Positions 8,313 to 16,883 are shown, numbered from the stretch's first letter. The stretch is DNA of 64,000 bases from Chitinophaga costaii (GCF_900094705.1 NZ_FMAR01000002.1:124001-188000); one strand, 5' to 3'. The notes: a model not told the origin generated them from the letters alone. Translations and numbers: made by a program.

Positions 8313-9431
8313 ATGAAAAATAGCCTTCTCCTCTCGGGTTGTCTGTTCCTGTTTACCGGCCTCCAGGCCCAAGACATTCAACGCAGTGCGTCAGACAATC
8401 CTTTGATTACTAAGCTGGATAGTGCGGTACAAGCCGCCTTGCAACAATTTATCAGCGACACGGGTCGTCAGGGGGTATCTGCCGGTATCTTCCTACATGG
8501 GCAAACCTTCATTTACAATTATTGCCAAGGCGATGCGGCCAATCTTCCCAATAAGTACACCTTGTACGAGATCGGCACTATCTCTCAAACCTTTACCGGT
8601 GCCCTGCTGGCACAGGCCGTCTTGGAGCACCGGATAAAATGGAGCGACGATATCCGCAAGTACCTGCACGGTGCTTATCCTAACCTCGCCTATCAGGGCC
8701 ACCCTATCCAGGTAAAATTCCTGTTAAGCCAGGTTTCCGGCCTGCCCTATTTACTGCCCGCCATTCCAGACCAGCTTACCCTCCCGGAAGATACTGCCAT
8801 AGCACGCATGACCCGTAGCCAGCAAGGATATACGAAGGCAAATTTCCTGCGCGATCTGCACCAGGTAACGATAGACACAGTGCCTGGTTATCGCATTCGT
8901 TATTCCAATACAGCCGCGCAGTTAGCGGGCTTCCTGCTGGAAGACATCTATCACCAGTCCTACGACCAATTGCTGAAAAAGTATATCACCACGCCATTGC
9001 ACATGCAGCGTACGGTAACGGTTGTTCACCCGGGAATACCTGGCCTGGCCGTAGGATATAGCCAGCTGGGCGTAGCCACTCCTTACAATCCATCTACCTG
9101 GACAGCCGCTGCCGGCATTTATGCTTCCGTGGAAGACATGGTGCGCTACGCGCATTATCAGCTGAACGAAAAAAATCCGGTGATATCCCTCACCCATCAA
9201 CCGGTTTTTGGCGATAGCACTACTTCCAACATGGGCCAATACTGGCAGATCACCAAAACAGAAAGTGGCTGCCGGAAGATCTGGCAAAGCAGCGCCACCT
9301 TCGGCTTCAGCAGTTACTTGGTAATGTATCCCGAACAGGAAATCAGCATAGTATTACTTTCCAATGAATCGGATCACTCCACGCAGCAAGCGCAGGAAGC
9401 GGCTGCACAAGAAATCTATAACGCCCTGTAA
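8313..9431 (+). CDS. Secreted serine-hydrolase (class C beta-lactamase fold) homologue, probably inactive
   Basis: A 372-aa exported protein. The start is taken as ATG 8313 because it opens a clean signal peptide (MKNSLLLSGCLFLFTGLQAQ); an upstream TTG at 8283 would only add ten residues. The fold is that of AmpC/esterase EstB-type hydrolases: the line EIGTISQTFTGALLAQAVLE aligns with the usual E(I/V)GS(I/V)(S/T)KxFT motif, and YSNTAAQLAGFLLE supplies the YxN motif (Tyr197-Asn199). The nucleophile Ser is Thr89 and the general-base Lys is Gln92. The third motif (HxG or KTG before GFSS) is replaced by QSSATFGFSS at 325-334. The protein is therefore likely a non-catalytic member, perhaps a peptidoglycan- or ligand-binding protein. 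Confidence 0.85.
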   Translation: MKNSLLLSGCLFLFTGLQAQDIQRSASDNPLITKLDSAVQAALQQFISDTGRQGVSAGIFLHGQTFIYNYCQGDAANLPNKYTLYEIGTISQTFTGALLAQAVLEHRIKWSDDIRKYLHGAYPNLAYQGHPIQVKFLLSQVSGLPYLLPAIPDQLTLPEDTAIARMTRSQQGYTKANFLRDLHQVTIDTVPGYRIRYSNTAAQLAGFLLEDIYHQSYDQLLKKYITTPLHMQRTVTVVHPGIPGLAVGYSQLGVATPYNPSTWTAAAGIYASVEDMVRYAHYQLNEKNPVISLTHQPVFGDSTTSNMGQYWQITKTESGCRKIWQSSATFGFSSYLVMYPEQEISIVLLSNESDHSTQQAQEAAAQEIYNAL

Positions 9432-9436
9432 TTTTA

Positions 9437-9486
9437 TAGCCTGGTTTATTGTTTGGCGGGGTGCCACCACCCGTCAGGCCAGGCTA
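9437..9486. repeat. Long hairpin downstream of the hydrolase gene
   Basis: TAGCCTGG (9437-9444) and CCAGGCTA (9479-9486) form an 8-bp outer stem, and an inner CGGGGTG/CACCCG stem lies between. There is no T run on the plus side, so a standard terminator is not clear. Confidence 0.45.
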
Positions 9487-9534
9487 CAAACATAAGGTTG
9501 TTAATACCCCGCTTTAATTTCGTACATACCTGCA

Positions 9535-9711
9535 TTAAAACCCCATGCGTATGGCGATCCTTCCCCCATCACCCTTCTCCGTATACAACAATTGCACGTT
9601 TCTCATTCCGCCGCTTCGCCGGATGGGCATAAACCAGCCTTCTAGCACCATGCCGCTTTTGAAGGCCAATCCTCACTTTTTCGGGATGCCAATATAAACG
9701 CTGGGGTTATA
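9535..9711 (-). pseudogene. Possible broken gene tail, minus strand
   Basis: Downstream of the ORF6N gene the minus strand reads NPSVYIGIPKK, an in-frame TGA (9673-9675), then GLAFKSGMVLEGWFMPIRRS and on to RIAIRMGF-stop at 9535. The Phe-terminated ending would suit an outer-membrane barrel, but the family is not recognised and there is no start codon. It is kept as a low-confidence remnant. Confidence 0.25.
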
Positions 9712-10149
9712 CTATGGTGTGGCTATCAACGCCTGCATGGTCTCCTGTAGCTCGTCGTATTTCATCAGATGCCGCAGGCTCACATTGCCTCCGGAAGATG
9801 CATGTAATATCACAAAAGATCGCACGATGGCGATGTTCATTTCTATAGCGCGGGAACTTCCCAGCAACCCGGCCAGCATTATTAGCCCCATATCTGTAAA
9901 AGCCTGTGGCGGCTGCTTAGGAAAAGGATGTGTCCGGATATTCATATGCAGCAATATCTTCCGCATGGGAAGCCACTCCGCATGGGTAAGTATAAAGGAA
10001 CAGTCTTCCGGGAAACGTTGGGAGTTGCGTAGCACCATATTTTTTACCTGGCGGGTATTCATGCCATAAAGCGGTGCCAGGTCTATATCCAATATCACGT
10101 TGCGCCCACGCAAGTGAAAAATTTTATCCCGGATACGGATCAGGTCCAT
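9712..10149 (-). CDS. ORF6N domain-containing protein
   Basis: A 145-aa protein. IFHLRGRNVILDIDLAPLYG (residues 11-30), the NSQRFPEDCSFILT segment and AFTDMGLIMLAGLLGSSRAI followed by IAIVRSFVIL match the ORF6N domain (KilA-N relatives), a DNA-binding-associated module common on phages and in bacterial accessory regions. Many chromosomal ORF6N proteins carry a further C-terminal domain; this one ends soon after the domain, with a possible gene remnant right behind it. Function is unknown; a regulatory or phage-derived role is inferred. Start is ATG 10149. Confidence 0.8.
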   Translation of the reverse strand: MDLIRIRDKIFHLRGRNVILDIDLAPLYGMNTRQVKNMVLRNSQRFPEDCSFILTHAEWLPMRKILLHMNIRTHPFPKQPPQAFTDMGLIMLAGLLGSSRAIEMNIAIVRSFVILHASSGGNVSLRHLMKYDELQETMQALIATP

Positions 10150-10251
10150 ACACGAAAAGTTTATATTTCCGGCATATTACCTATTCCCTCCTTTCCATTG
10201 GTGAAAACCCTGTTAATGTCGTTTTTAGCTATCTTTAATTAAATACAGCTT

Positions 10252-10812
10252 ATGTACGCCACCGGTATTGTGTCCCTCATTTTCTGCTGCTCCGAACTGC
10301 TTCTTTCCTTCCTGAAACGCTCCAATAAACAAACCTCCCGAACCCGCAACGATAAGGGCTCTCTGGCTCTTTTTTGGATTTTCATCCCCATAGTGGTATC
10401 TGTCGCCAGTGTACTACGCAGGTACCTGCGTGTGGGCGCCCTGCCCCACAAACCCTGTTTTATCATAGGCCTGCTCCTGGCTATATCCGGCCTGTTATTG
10501 CGCTGGATAGCCATTTACCAGCTTGGCAGTTTATTCACCGTAGATGTTGCTATTACCGAACATCACGCGTTGAAGACAGATGGTTTGTACAGCGTAGTGC
10601 GCCATCCCAGCTACACCGGCCTGCTGATGATCATGACCGGCCTGGCACTTACGATGAGTAATTGGATCTGCTTACTACTGATTGTTATCCCTTTCCTGCT
10701 ACTACTCGGCTATCGCATACAAGTGGAAGAAGCCATCCTGAAAACAGCTTTTCCGGACGCCTATACCGCTTACCAACGCCGCACCAAACGCCTCCTTCCC
10801 GGCATATACTAA
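10252..10812 (+). CDS. Isoprenylcysteine carboxyl methyltransferase (ICMT) family membrane protein
   Basis: A 186-aa integral membrane protein with about four or five hydrophobic helices. The family signature RHPSYTG lies at 117-123, and the C-terminal VEEAILKTAFPDAYTAYQRR with RLLPGIY is typical of the ICMT/PEMT superfamily, which methylates lipids, isoprenoid cysteines or other acceptors using SAM at the membrane face. The bacterial substrate is not known. It is a single gene closed by a strong bidirectional hairpin. Confidence 0.85.
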   Translation: MYATGIVSLIFCCSELLLSFLKRSNKQTSRTRNDKGSLALFWIFIPIVVSVASVLRRYLRVGALPHKPCFIIGLLLAISGLLLRWIAIYQLGSLFTVDVAITEHHALKTDGLYSVVRHPSYTGLLMIMTGLALTMSNWICLLLIVIPFLLLLGYRIQVEEAILKTAFPDAYTAYQRRTKRLLPGIY

Positions 10813-10818
10813 ACAAAA

Positions 10819-10843
10819 CGGCCCTACGATTTTCGTAGGGCCG
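10819..10843. terminator. Bidirectional terminator between ICMT-like and DinB genes
   Basis: A perfect 11-bp stem CGGCCCTACGA (10819-10829) / TCGTAGGGCCG (10833-10843) with a TTT loop sits between two convergent genes. Confidence 0.75.
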
Positions 10844-10869
10844 CCATATTATTTTCTTGTTGAAGATGC

Positions 10870-11385
10870 TTACAGCAGGGGCTTATAACGCGCTTCCAGT
10901 ATATTTAAATGGTGCTGCTGATGGCCCACAATGGTGTAACCAATGGCCAGCACAGGAAGCACATATTTCGAGAACTTACTACTGCGTAGCAATGCTTCGT
11001 CGTCGAAAGTACTGAACAGTGATTGCGTGTTTTGTTTTACGAGCAAAAACTCCTGGAGTATGCTATCAAAACTGCGCTGGTTGGCTTTTGCTGACCCGGC
11101 ATACTCTTCCTGATCAAAAGCCGGCAATACTATTTTATCATTGCGCGCAAATACCAGCGCACGGTATTGAAAAATCCTTTCTGTGTCTGCCATATGCAAG
11201 ATCACGTCGTTTACCGTCCACTTATCTGCCGCATAGGCTTTGTTGGCCAGCGGGCGAAAAGTTTCCAGTTGTGCCAGATCCGCAATGCTTTGCTTAAAAT
11301 AGATATCCAAAGGAATATTGGCCGTCAGGTCTATATAAACCGGGTAGGTGCCCGGAAGCAGGTGCTGCAAAGGATCTTTGTTCAT
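10870..11385 (-). CDS. DinB family protein
   Basis: A 171-aa soluble four-helix-bundle protein of the DinB/YfiT-like superfamily. The likely metal ligands are His64 (in NDVILHMADTE) and His155 and His159 (in VGHQQHHLNILE), the classic H...HxxxH arrangement. Members include bacillithiol and mycothiol transferases and many proteins of unknown activity. It lies 11 bp beyond the CNNM-type gene on the same strand, so cotranscription is likely. Confidence 0.85.
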   Translation of the reverse strand: MNKDPLQHLLPGTYPVYIDLTANIPLDIYFKQSIADLAQLETFRPLANKAYAADKWTVNDVILHMADTERIFQYRALVFARNDKIVLPAFDQEEYAGSAKANQRSFDSILQEFLLVKQNTQSLFSTFDDEALLRSSKFSKYVLPVLAIGYTIVGHQQHHLNILEARYKPLL

Positions 11386-11396
11386 GATGGGTGTTA

Positions 11397-12719
11397 TTAA
11401 GAATTGGTATCGTCTGCATCGGCAGCGACACCATTCATCCAGCGGAGGATGGCTTTTTCCACGGAGCTTTTAAACATTTTTTTAATGGTGATCTCGTAGC
11501 CCTCAAAATGAAAAACTTCTCCCTCTGTGGGTATGGAGCCGTGGTGATAGGCAATTAATCCTGCCAGCGTTTCATAGTCTTCACTTTCCGGCAGTGAGTT
11601 AGGCAAATGTTTATTGATGTCCTGTATATGTTCATGAGCATTTACAAGGTAGGTATGATCTTCCTGTTCTACCACGATGGGTTGTTCCTGGTCATGCTCA
11701 TCCTGAATATCACCCACCAGCTCTTCCAGAATATCCTCCATGGATACCAGTCCTACGGTATCGCCAAACTCATTGATCACGATGGCCAACTGCTGGCGTT
11801 TACTCTGGAAATTGCGTAGCAGGTCTTTGATCTTCATGCTTTCCGGCACATAAAAAATGGGGCGCAGCAGGTCTTTGATCTCAGTGGTACTTTTTTCGTG
11901 ATGGGCCCTTACCAGGTCTTTTGTGTACAATACCCCCACCAGTTCATCAATAGAATTGTGCTGGCACACCGGGTAGCGAGAATAGCCATCCTCAATGGCT
12001 GTATCATATAATTCTTCAAAGGGCGATTCCAATTTCAGACATACTATATCCTTGCGATGCCGCAGGATTTCTTTCACCCGTCGGTCGTCAAAATCAAACA
12101 CATTGTGAATAAGTTCCCGCTCGGTTTCCTCAATAGCACCACCCTCCTGGCTTTCAGATATAATAAGTTTAAGTTCTTCTTCGGAATGTATCTCGGCCTC
12201 TTTCATGGGCGGAATGCCAATGACCCGCAATACTACATTGGCGAGTGTGTTTAGTACCCAAATGAAAGGTTTAAATACAAAATAAAATACCCGCAGCGGC
12301 ACGGCGATGATAAGTGTAGTATTGGCTGCCTTGCGGATGGCTATAGACTTGGGCGCCAGTTCCCCGAATACAATATGTAACATGGTGATGCCCGCAAAAG
12401 CAATTGGCACCGAGATTTTATGCGCCATCTGCACATCCAGGTGTAAGTGCAGAGCTCCCATTACGTTCAGGATAATATCTGTCATCACTTCCTCTCCTAC
12501 CCAACCCAAGCCCAGGGATGCTAGCGTAATGCCCAACTGGGTAGCCGCCAAATATCCATCCAGGTTATTGGTCACGGCGCGGGCCGCCAACAATACTTTC
12601 TTCGGGCCTTTCATCCCGCTGATTTGGGTAGATCGCACCTTTACAATGGCAAATTCGGCCGCCACAAAAAAACCGTTTAATAATACCAGGAATAAAGTCA
12701 GGAAAATCTGTAAGGTCAT
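11397..12719 (-). CDS. CNNM/CorC-type membrane protein (hemolysin family, DUF21-CBS-CorC_HlyC)
   Basis: A 440-aa protein. An N-terminal DUF21/CNNM transmembrane domain (about residues 1-190, several helices, with the conserved FGELAPKSIAIRKA) is followed by a CBS pair (about 200-335, including PVCQHNSIDELVGVLYTKDL and VINEFGDTVGLVSMEDILEE) and a C-terminal CorC_HlyC domain. The family carries out or regulates Mg2+ (and Co2+) efflux; the name 'hemolysin' is historical. The start is ATG 12719. The gene leads a probable two-gene unit with the DinB gene. Confidence 0.9.
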   Translation of the reverse strand: MTLQIFLTLFLVLLNGFFVAAEFAIVKVRSTQISGMKGPKKVLLAARAVTNNLDGYLAATQLGITLASLGLGWVGEEVMTDIILNVMGALHLHLDVQMAHKISVPIAFAGITMLHIVFGELAPKSIAIRKAANTTLIIAVPLRVFYFVFKPFIWVLNTLANVVLRVIGIPPMKEAEIHSEEELKLIISESQEGGAIEETERELIHNVFDFDDRRVKEILRHRKDIVCLKLESPFEELYDTAIEDGYSRYPVCQHNSIDELVGVLYTKDLVRAHHEKSTTEIKDLLRPIFYVPESMKIKDLLRNFQSKRQQLAIVINEFGDTVGLVSMEDILEELVGDIQDEHDQEQPIVVEQEDHTYLVNAHEHIQDINKHLPNSLPESEDYETLAGLIAYHHGSIPTEGEVFHFEGYEITIKKMFKSSVEKAILRWMNGVAADADDTNS

Positions 12720-12787
12720 GTTATTCGTGAATGGGATTCGAAATTACACAATTTATCATTGTTGCATTTGCACCCCATTATATATTA

Positions 12788-13915
12788 TTATACTCGTACA
12801 TATATCTTGCGCCAGTCCAATAGCTTTCCTACAGCCCAGCATAGTAACATATAACTCACGGCAAATAACAGAGATCCAAATGCACCCGGCCAATAGCGCT
12901 GGAAGAGGTGTTCATTTACCCAAGATATCGGATTGCCCCCACCCACGGGTATCATCCATAGTAGAATCAATAATAGTTCCGAAAGCAAGTAAAGGAATAA
13001 CGGGTTCCTTCCAAATACAGTGAAGAAGCCTGTCCAACTGGTAAATCCAAGCTTATCGATTACGAATATCAGGAAAGATAAAATGAGTAGGTCTATCCCC
13101 ACGGTGTGCAATACAAAAGACGATGTCCAGAGTTTTTTGTTGATGGGAAAAAACGGGTTCCAGCAGATGGCTAGCACGATCAGCAAAATCCCGATGGCCG
13201 CCAGTTGCCACAGGCGCTTATTATCGTTACGGTATTTTTGTACGTACAGGCCGGTGTAATAACCCGCCACCACGTTTACGATGGCTGGCAAGGTACTAAG
13301 TATCCCTTCCGGGTCAAAGGGTACGCCCTCCCCATGGTACAGGTGGTCAGGGCCCATGACCAGCAAGTCTAACTTCAGTTCTGCATTGCCATGCAGGGTA
13401 TAAAAATCACCGGGATCGCCAAAAAAATGCATGAGACCCCAATAGATAAATAGTAGCGCGATGGATATAATCCACACTACGCTGGTAGAACAATACATGA
13501 TCAGCAAAGAAGCGATACAGTAACACAATGCAATGCGCTCCAGCACGCCCAAAATACGGGTTTGCGAGAATGGCTGAAGGTCTACATGCCCATCTACAAT
13601 ATGAATATGTGCTATCCACGATACAATATATCCCAGCAGGAATATGATGAGGGTGCGTTTAAAGATTTTCTGTAACACGTCTTGCGTGCGCATGGTTTCA
13701 AACTTCTTCATGGCAAAGCTCATGGCATTGCCCACCGCAAATAGGAAGGAGGGAAACACCAGGTCGGTGGGCGTAAACCCATGCCAGGCGGCATGTTCCA
13801 GCGGAGCATAACTCACCCCGGACCCCGGCGTATTTACAATGATCATAAAACAAACAGTAATTCCCCGGAACACATCCAGCGGTAAAAAACGTTGCACACT
13901 TGATTTAGTAGACAT
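12788..13915 (-). CDS. NagX-like acyltransferase / heparan-alpha-glucosaminide N-acetyltransferase family
   Basis: A 375-aa polytopic membrane protein with about ten hydrophobic helices. The opening RFLPLDVFRGITVCFMIIVN and GFTPTDLVFPSFLFAVGNAM are hallmarks of the DUF1624/DUF5009 (HGSNAT-like, NagX) family, in which a membrane His and Asn transfer an acetyl group from cytosolic acetyl-CoA to an extracytoplasmic amino sugar. In Bacteroidetes such genes often belong to N-acetylglucosamine use, but none of those genes is adjacent here. It is a single gene, divergent from the MFS permease. Confidence 0.85.
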   Translation of the reverse strand: MSTKSSVQRFLPLDVFRGITVCFMIIVNTPGSGVSYAPLEHAAWHGFTPTDLVFPSFLFAVGNAMSFAMKKFETMRTQDVLQKIFKRTLIIFLLGYIVSWIAHIHIVDGHVDLQPFSQTRILGVLERIALCYCIASLLIMYCSTSVVWIISIALLFIYWGLMHFFGDPGDFYTLHGNAELKLDLLVMGPDHLYHGEGVPFDPEGILSTLPAIVNVVAGYYTGLYVQKYRNDNKRLWQLAAIGILLIVLAICWNPFFPINKKLWTSSFVLHTVGIDLLILSFLIFVIDKLGFTSWTGFFTVFGRNPLFLYLLSELLLILLWMIPVGGGNPISWVNEHLFQRYWPGAFGSLLFAVSYMLLCWAVGKLLDWRKIYVRV

Positions 13916-14093
13916 AGAAACATTTTGAAAGCCGCAATGCGGCCATAATCTGGTTGAGGGAATAAGCGACGTTTTGCAGTAAAAGGTAGTTCTAAAAATA
14001 GTCCAATTATTTATTTTTTCATAATATGCGCCTGCCTATCTGTACTTGTAAGAGATAGCAGTTATTTTTTTCGTCAAACAACCCTTTCCCGTT

Positions 14094-15386
14094 ATGTCTG
14101 CGACTGCTTCCGCTTCTTCCGTTCGCCACCCCCTGTTGGCCATCCTCACCGGTGCGGTGGGCAACCTGGTGGAGTGGTATGATTGGTATATCTACGCCGC
14201 TTTTTCGCTATACTTTGCGCCCGCTTTCTTCCCGAAACTTAGCGCCACAGCCCAATTGCTGAACACCGCAGCTATCTTTGCCGTAGGTTTTCTAATGCGC
14301 CCCATCGGAGGATGGTTATTTGGCGCCATTGCAGACCGGCGGGGCCGTAAGGCATCTATGACCATTTCTGTATTACTCATATCTTTCGGATCGCTGGTGA
14401 TTGCTTTTACACCTGGGTATGATCAGATTGGCGTACTGGCGCCGCTGCTGCTGTTCCTGGCCCGCCTGCTGCAAGGCCTGAGTGTGGGCGGGGAGTACGG
14501 TACAGTCGCCACTTACCTCAGTGAAATAGCCAGCCCGCAGCGGCGCGGCTTTTTCTCCAGCTTCCAATATGTTACGCTTATAGGCGGCCAGTTATGCGCC
14601 CTGGGCGTGCAATTATTTTTACAAAAGGTGTGGCTCTCTCCCGCACAACTGGCAGCCTGGGGCTGGCGTATTCCTTTTGTAATAGGGGCCTTACTGGCAC
14701 TGGTGGCCTTTATCATACGCCGTCATATGGAAGAAAGCATGCACCTGGCCCCTGCCTCTCCTGCTCCCCGCAGCTCCCTGCTATTGCTGTGTAAATTACA
14801 TCCCCGCGCAGTGATTACGGTGGTGGGCCTCACCATGGGCGGCACGCTGGCGTTTTACACTTTTACCACTTACATGCAAAAATTCCTGGTCAATACCCTG
14901 CATTTTACGATAGACCGTTCTACCGTACTTACCTTCTGGCTCATGCTACTTTATGCTGTCATGCACCCACTGTTTGGATGGCTCTCCGACCAGGTAGGAA
15001 GAAAACCGTTGCTTATTATTTTCGGCGTTCTCGGCACCCTCACCACGGTTCCCATTCTTACCGCGCTAAGCCACACCCACAGCGAGGCCTCCGCCTTCTG
15101 GCTAATACTGGCCGCTCTCACCATTGTAAGTTGCTACACCTCGGTGTGTGGTATTGTGAAAGCAGAAATGTTTCCGGCCAATGTTCGCGCCCTGGGCGTA
15201 GGTTTTCCCTATGCCATTGCCGTAGCGGTTTTTGGCGGCTCTGCAGAATCGATCGCGCTATATGTAAAGAAGATAGGCCATGAATCGTGGTTTTACTGGT
15301 ATGTAACGCTGGCCATTTTTATTTCGCTGATCGTGTATGTGTGCGTTAAAGACAGTAAACAACATTCCTATATTGATAAGGACTAA
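14094..15386 (+). CDS. MFS permease of the metabolite:H+ symporter family (KgtP/ProP-like)
   Basis: A 430-aa protein with 12 predicted membrane helices. GNLVEWYDWYIYAAFSLYFA near the N-terminus, the loop motif GAIADRRGRK (77-86) and SVGGEYGTVATYLSE are diagnostic of the alpha-ketoglutarate / shikimate / osmolyte symporter branch. The actual substrate cannot be read from sequence; a dicarboxylate or other organic acid is most likely. It is a single gene with a terminator shared with the convergent CLC gene. Confidence 0.87.
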   Translation: MSATASASSVRHPLLAILTGAVGNLVEWYDWYIYAAFSLYFAPAFFPKLSATAQLLNTAAIFAVGFLMRPIGGWLFGAIADRRGRKASMTISVLLISFGSLVIAFTPGYDQIGVLAPLLLFLARLLQGLSVGGEYGTVATYLSEIASPQRRGFFSSFQYVTLIGGQLCALGVQLFLQKVWLSPAQLAAWGWRIPFVIGALLALVAFIIRRHMEESMHLAPASPAPRSSLLLLCKLHPRAVITVVGLTMGGTLAFYTFTTYMQKFLVNTLHFTIDRSTVLTFWLMLLYAVMHPLFGWLSDQVGRKPLLIIFGVLGTLTTVPILTALSHTHSEASAFWLILAALTIVSCYTSVCGIVKAEMFPANVRALGVGFPYAIAVAVFGGSAESIALYVKKIGHESWFYWYVTLAIFISLIVYVCVKDSKQHSYIDKD

Positions 15387-15402
15387 CGGTTTCCTATAAA
15401 CG

Positions 15403-15440
15403 AAAACGGGGGCGTCTTCACCGTAAAATGCCCCCATTTT
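15403..15440. terminator. Terminator between MFS and CLC genes
   Basis: AAAACGGGGGC (from 15403) and GCCCCCATTTT (to 15440) form a hairpin flanked by A and T runs, so it can serve both convergent genes. Confidence 0.7.
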
Positions 15441-16773
15441 ATTCCGTGTTTTTTTTATCCAACCATTGTTGCAGTGTAAGCCCGGAAGGGTTATCGGTAG
15501 CCATTTTATTTATACCTATCCGCTGCGATCCGTAAATACCTGTATGCCCGCTAAAATAATAAGCTGTAAAACAGGCCACTGCATAATACACTACATGGTG
15601 CGCACCAAACAACTCCACACCCATGAGCGTACAGGCCAGCGGCGTATTGGCAGCCGACCCAAATACCGCGATGAAACCCAGCCCTGCCAGCAGATCCACG
15701 GGTACGCCCAGCATTACGGCCAGCCCATTGCCTAAAGTAGCGCCAATAAAAAATAAGGGCGTTACTTCTCCCCCTTTAAAACCCATACCCAGCGTTACGG
15801 CTGTAAAGACTATTTTCCACCACCAGCTCCACACACCGGCGCCGCCAGCATGAAAAGCGTTTACAATACTTACGCTATCCGGATATTGACCGGTTACCCC
15901 CAGGCCAATGTAATCGCGGGTATCCAGCACCCAGCATAACACAATCACGATAATGCCGCCTACCACCGGCACCAGCCAGGGCTGCCGGATATAGGCTGCT
16001 GCATATTTTTTTATGCCATGCAACAACATCGAAAATAGATAGCCCGCCAGCCCAAAGATCACGCCGCTGAAGATAACTTTGGCCAGCAGCAACACATCCA
16101 TGTGTAAAAATGGCAATGCAGGCACCGGATCTTCCGTTGCGATGTGATATATAGTATGATGAATACCCAGGCTGACGCAGGTGAGGTCTGCTACCACTGC
16201 CGCAATTAGGCAGGGCATCAGTGCTTTGTAACGCACCACGCCAATGGCCAATACCTCCAGCGCAAATACCGCCCCCGTAACCGGTGTGCCGAATACGGCA
16301 CCAAAACCCGCCGCCATCCCGGCAGTAAGCATCACCTGCACCTCTTCTTCAGTAAGGCGGAACCAACGGGCATACCACTGGGCTATGCTGCCGCCCATCT
16401 GTACTGCAGTACCTTCCCGCCCTGCCGATCCACCAAACAAATGCGTGATCAGGGTGGTGATAAGTACCAGCGGTGCCATGCGCGCCGGTATCCCTCCTCC
16501 CGGCTGGTGAATGGCGTCCAGGATCAGGTTACTACCAGCAGCGACTTTTTTCCCTGCCTTATAGTACAGGTACCAAATGCCCATACCCGCCAGGGGCAAG
16601 GCATAAAGCAAGCAGGCATGTTCCTGGCGTAAGGTGGTACACTTTTCTAATGCCCATAGGAAAAAAGCCACCAATACACCCGTGGTCATCGCCACCGGCA
16701 GTACGAGAAAAGTCCATTTTAATAATTGAAATGCGATGGAAACCTGGTCATGTTTGCGAAAAGCAATTTTCAT
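15439..16773 (-). CDS. CLC-F type fluoride/H+ antiporter
   Basis: A 444-aa CLC-fold membrane protein. The pattern SNLILDAIHQP (81-91), IPARMAPLVLITTLITHLFG, then GGSAGREGTAVQMGG (114-128; external gate Glu120), and GFKGGEVTPLFFIGATLGN near the C-terminus follow the CLC-F (EriC-F) fluoride exporters rather than chloride CLCs, which carry GSGIP and GREGP. The protein expels toxic fluoride from the cytoplasm. The call is strongly backed by a fluoride riboswitch directly upstream on the same strand. Start ATG at 16773 lies immediately after the hairpin at 16775-16815. Confidence 0.92.
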   Translation of the reverse strand: MKIAFRKHDQVSIAFQLLKWTFLVLPVAMTTGVLVAFFLWALEKCTTLRQEHACLLYALPLAGMGIWYLYYKAGKKVAAGSNLILDAIHQPGGGIPARMAPLVLITTLITHLFGGSAGREGTAVQMGGSIAQWYARWFRLTEEEVQVMLTAGMAAGFGAVFGTPVTGAVFALEVLAIGVVRYKALMPCLIAAVVADLTCVSLGIHHTIYHIATEDPVPALPFLHMDVLLLAKVIFSGVIFGLAGYLFSMLLHGIKKYAAAYIRQPWLVPVVGGIIVIVLCWVLDTRDYIGLGVTGQYPDSVSIVNAFHAGGAGVWSWWWKIVFTAVTLGMGFKGGEVTPLFFIGATLGNGLAVMLGVPVDLLAGLGFIAVFGSAANTPLACTLMGVELFGAHHVVYYAVACFTAYYFSGHTGIYGSQRIGINKMATDNPSGLTLQQWLDKKNTE

Positions 16774-16774
16774 C

Positions 16775-16815
16775 CTACAAATAGTTTTGTACGTTTCATT
16801 ATTAGCTATTTGTAG
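16775..16815 (-). promoter_or_regulatory. Start-codon-proximal hairpin, probable expression platform of the fluoride switch
   Basis: Perfect 10-bp arms CTACAAATAG and CTATTTGTAG (16806-16815 and 16775-16784) with a 21-nt loop. The 3' arm ends one base before the ATG at 16773. The 5' arm shares its first four bases (16812-16815) with the 3' end of the aptamer, so folding of one should disturb the other. This suggests control of translation initiation; there is no T run, so a terminator is unlikely. Confidence 0.6.
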
Positions 16816-16867
16816 GCGCCATCAGCCCGTAGCGAGCGGTTCTTGGGAAGGAAGACACCATTTCCTT
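16812..16867 (-). ncRNA. Fluoride riboswitch (crcB motif) aptamer
   Basis: Read on the minus strand, the 56-nt element begins AAGGAAATGGTGTCTTCCTT, has the conserved internal AACCGC, and ends GGGCTGATGGCGCCTAC. This fits the crcB consensus (GGnnATGGnGTnnnCC, an A-A-C-(C/T)-G-C block, then CTGATGnCnCCTnC). GGTGTC can pair with GGCGCC through two G-T pairs, as the GAGGC/GCCTC pairing does in the well-studied Thermotoga petrophila element. It lies 38 nt upstream of a CLC-F gene, the standard genetic context. Confidence 0.88.
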
Positions 16868-16875
16868 TTATGCAG

Positions 16876-16883
16876 CAAAGTTA
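16876..16883 (-). promoter_or_regulatory. -7 promoter box of the fluoride riboswitch transcript
   Basis: On the minus strand TAACTTTG, a full match to TAnnTTTG. Initiation 5-8 nt downstream would place the 5' end of the RNA exactly at the aptamer start (16867). No clear -33 partner. Confidence 0.55.
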
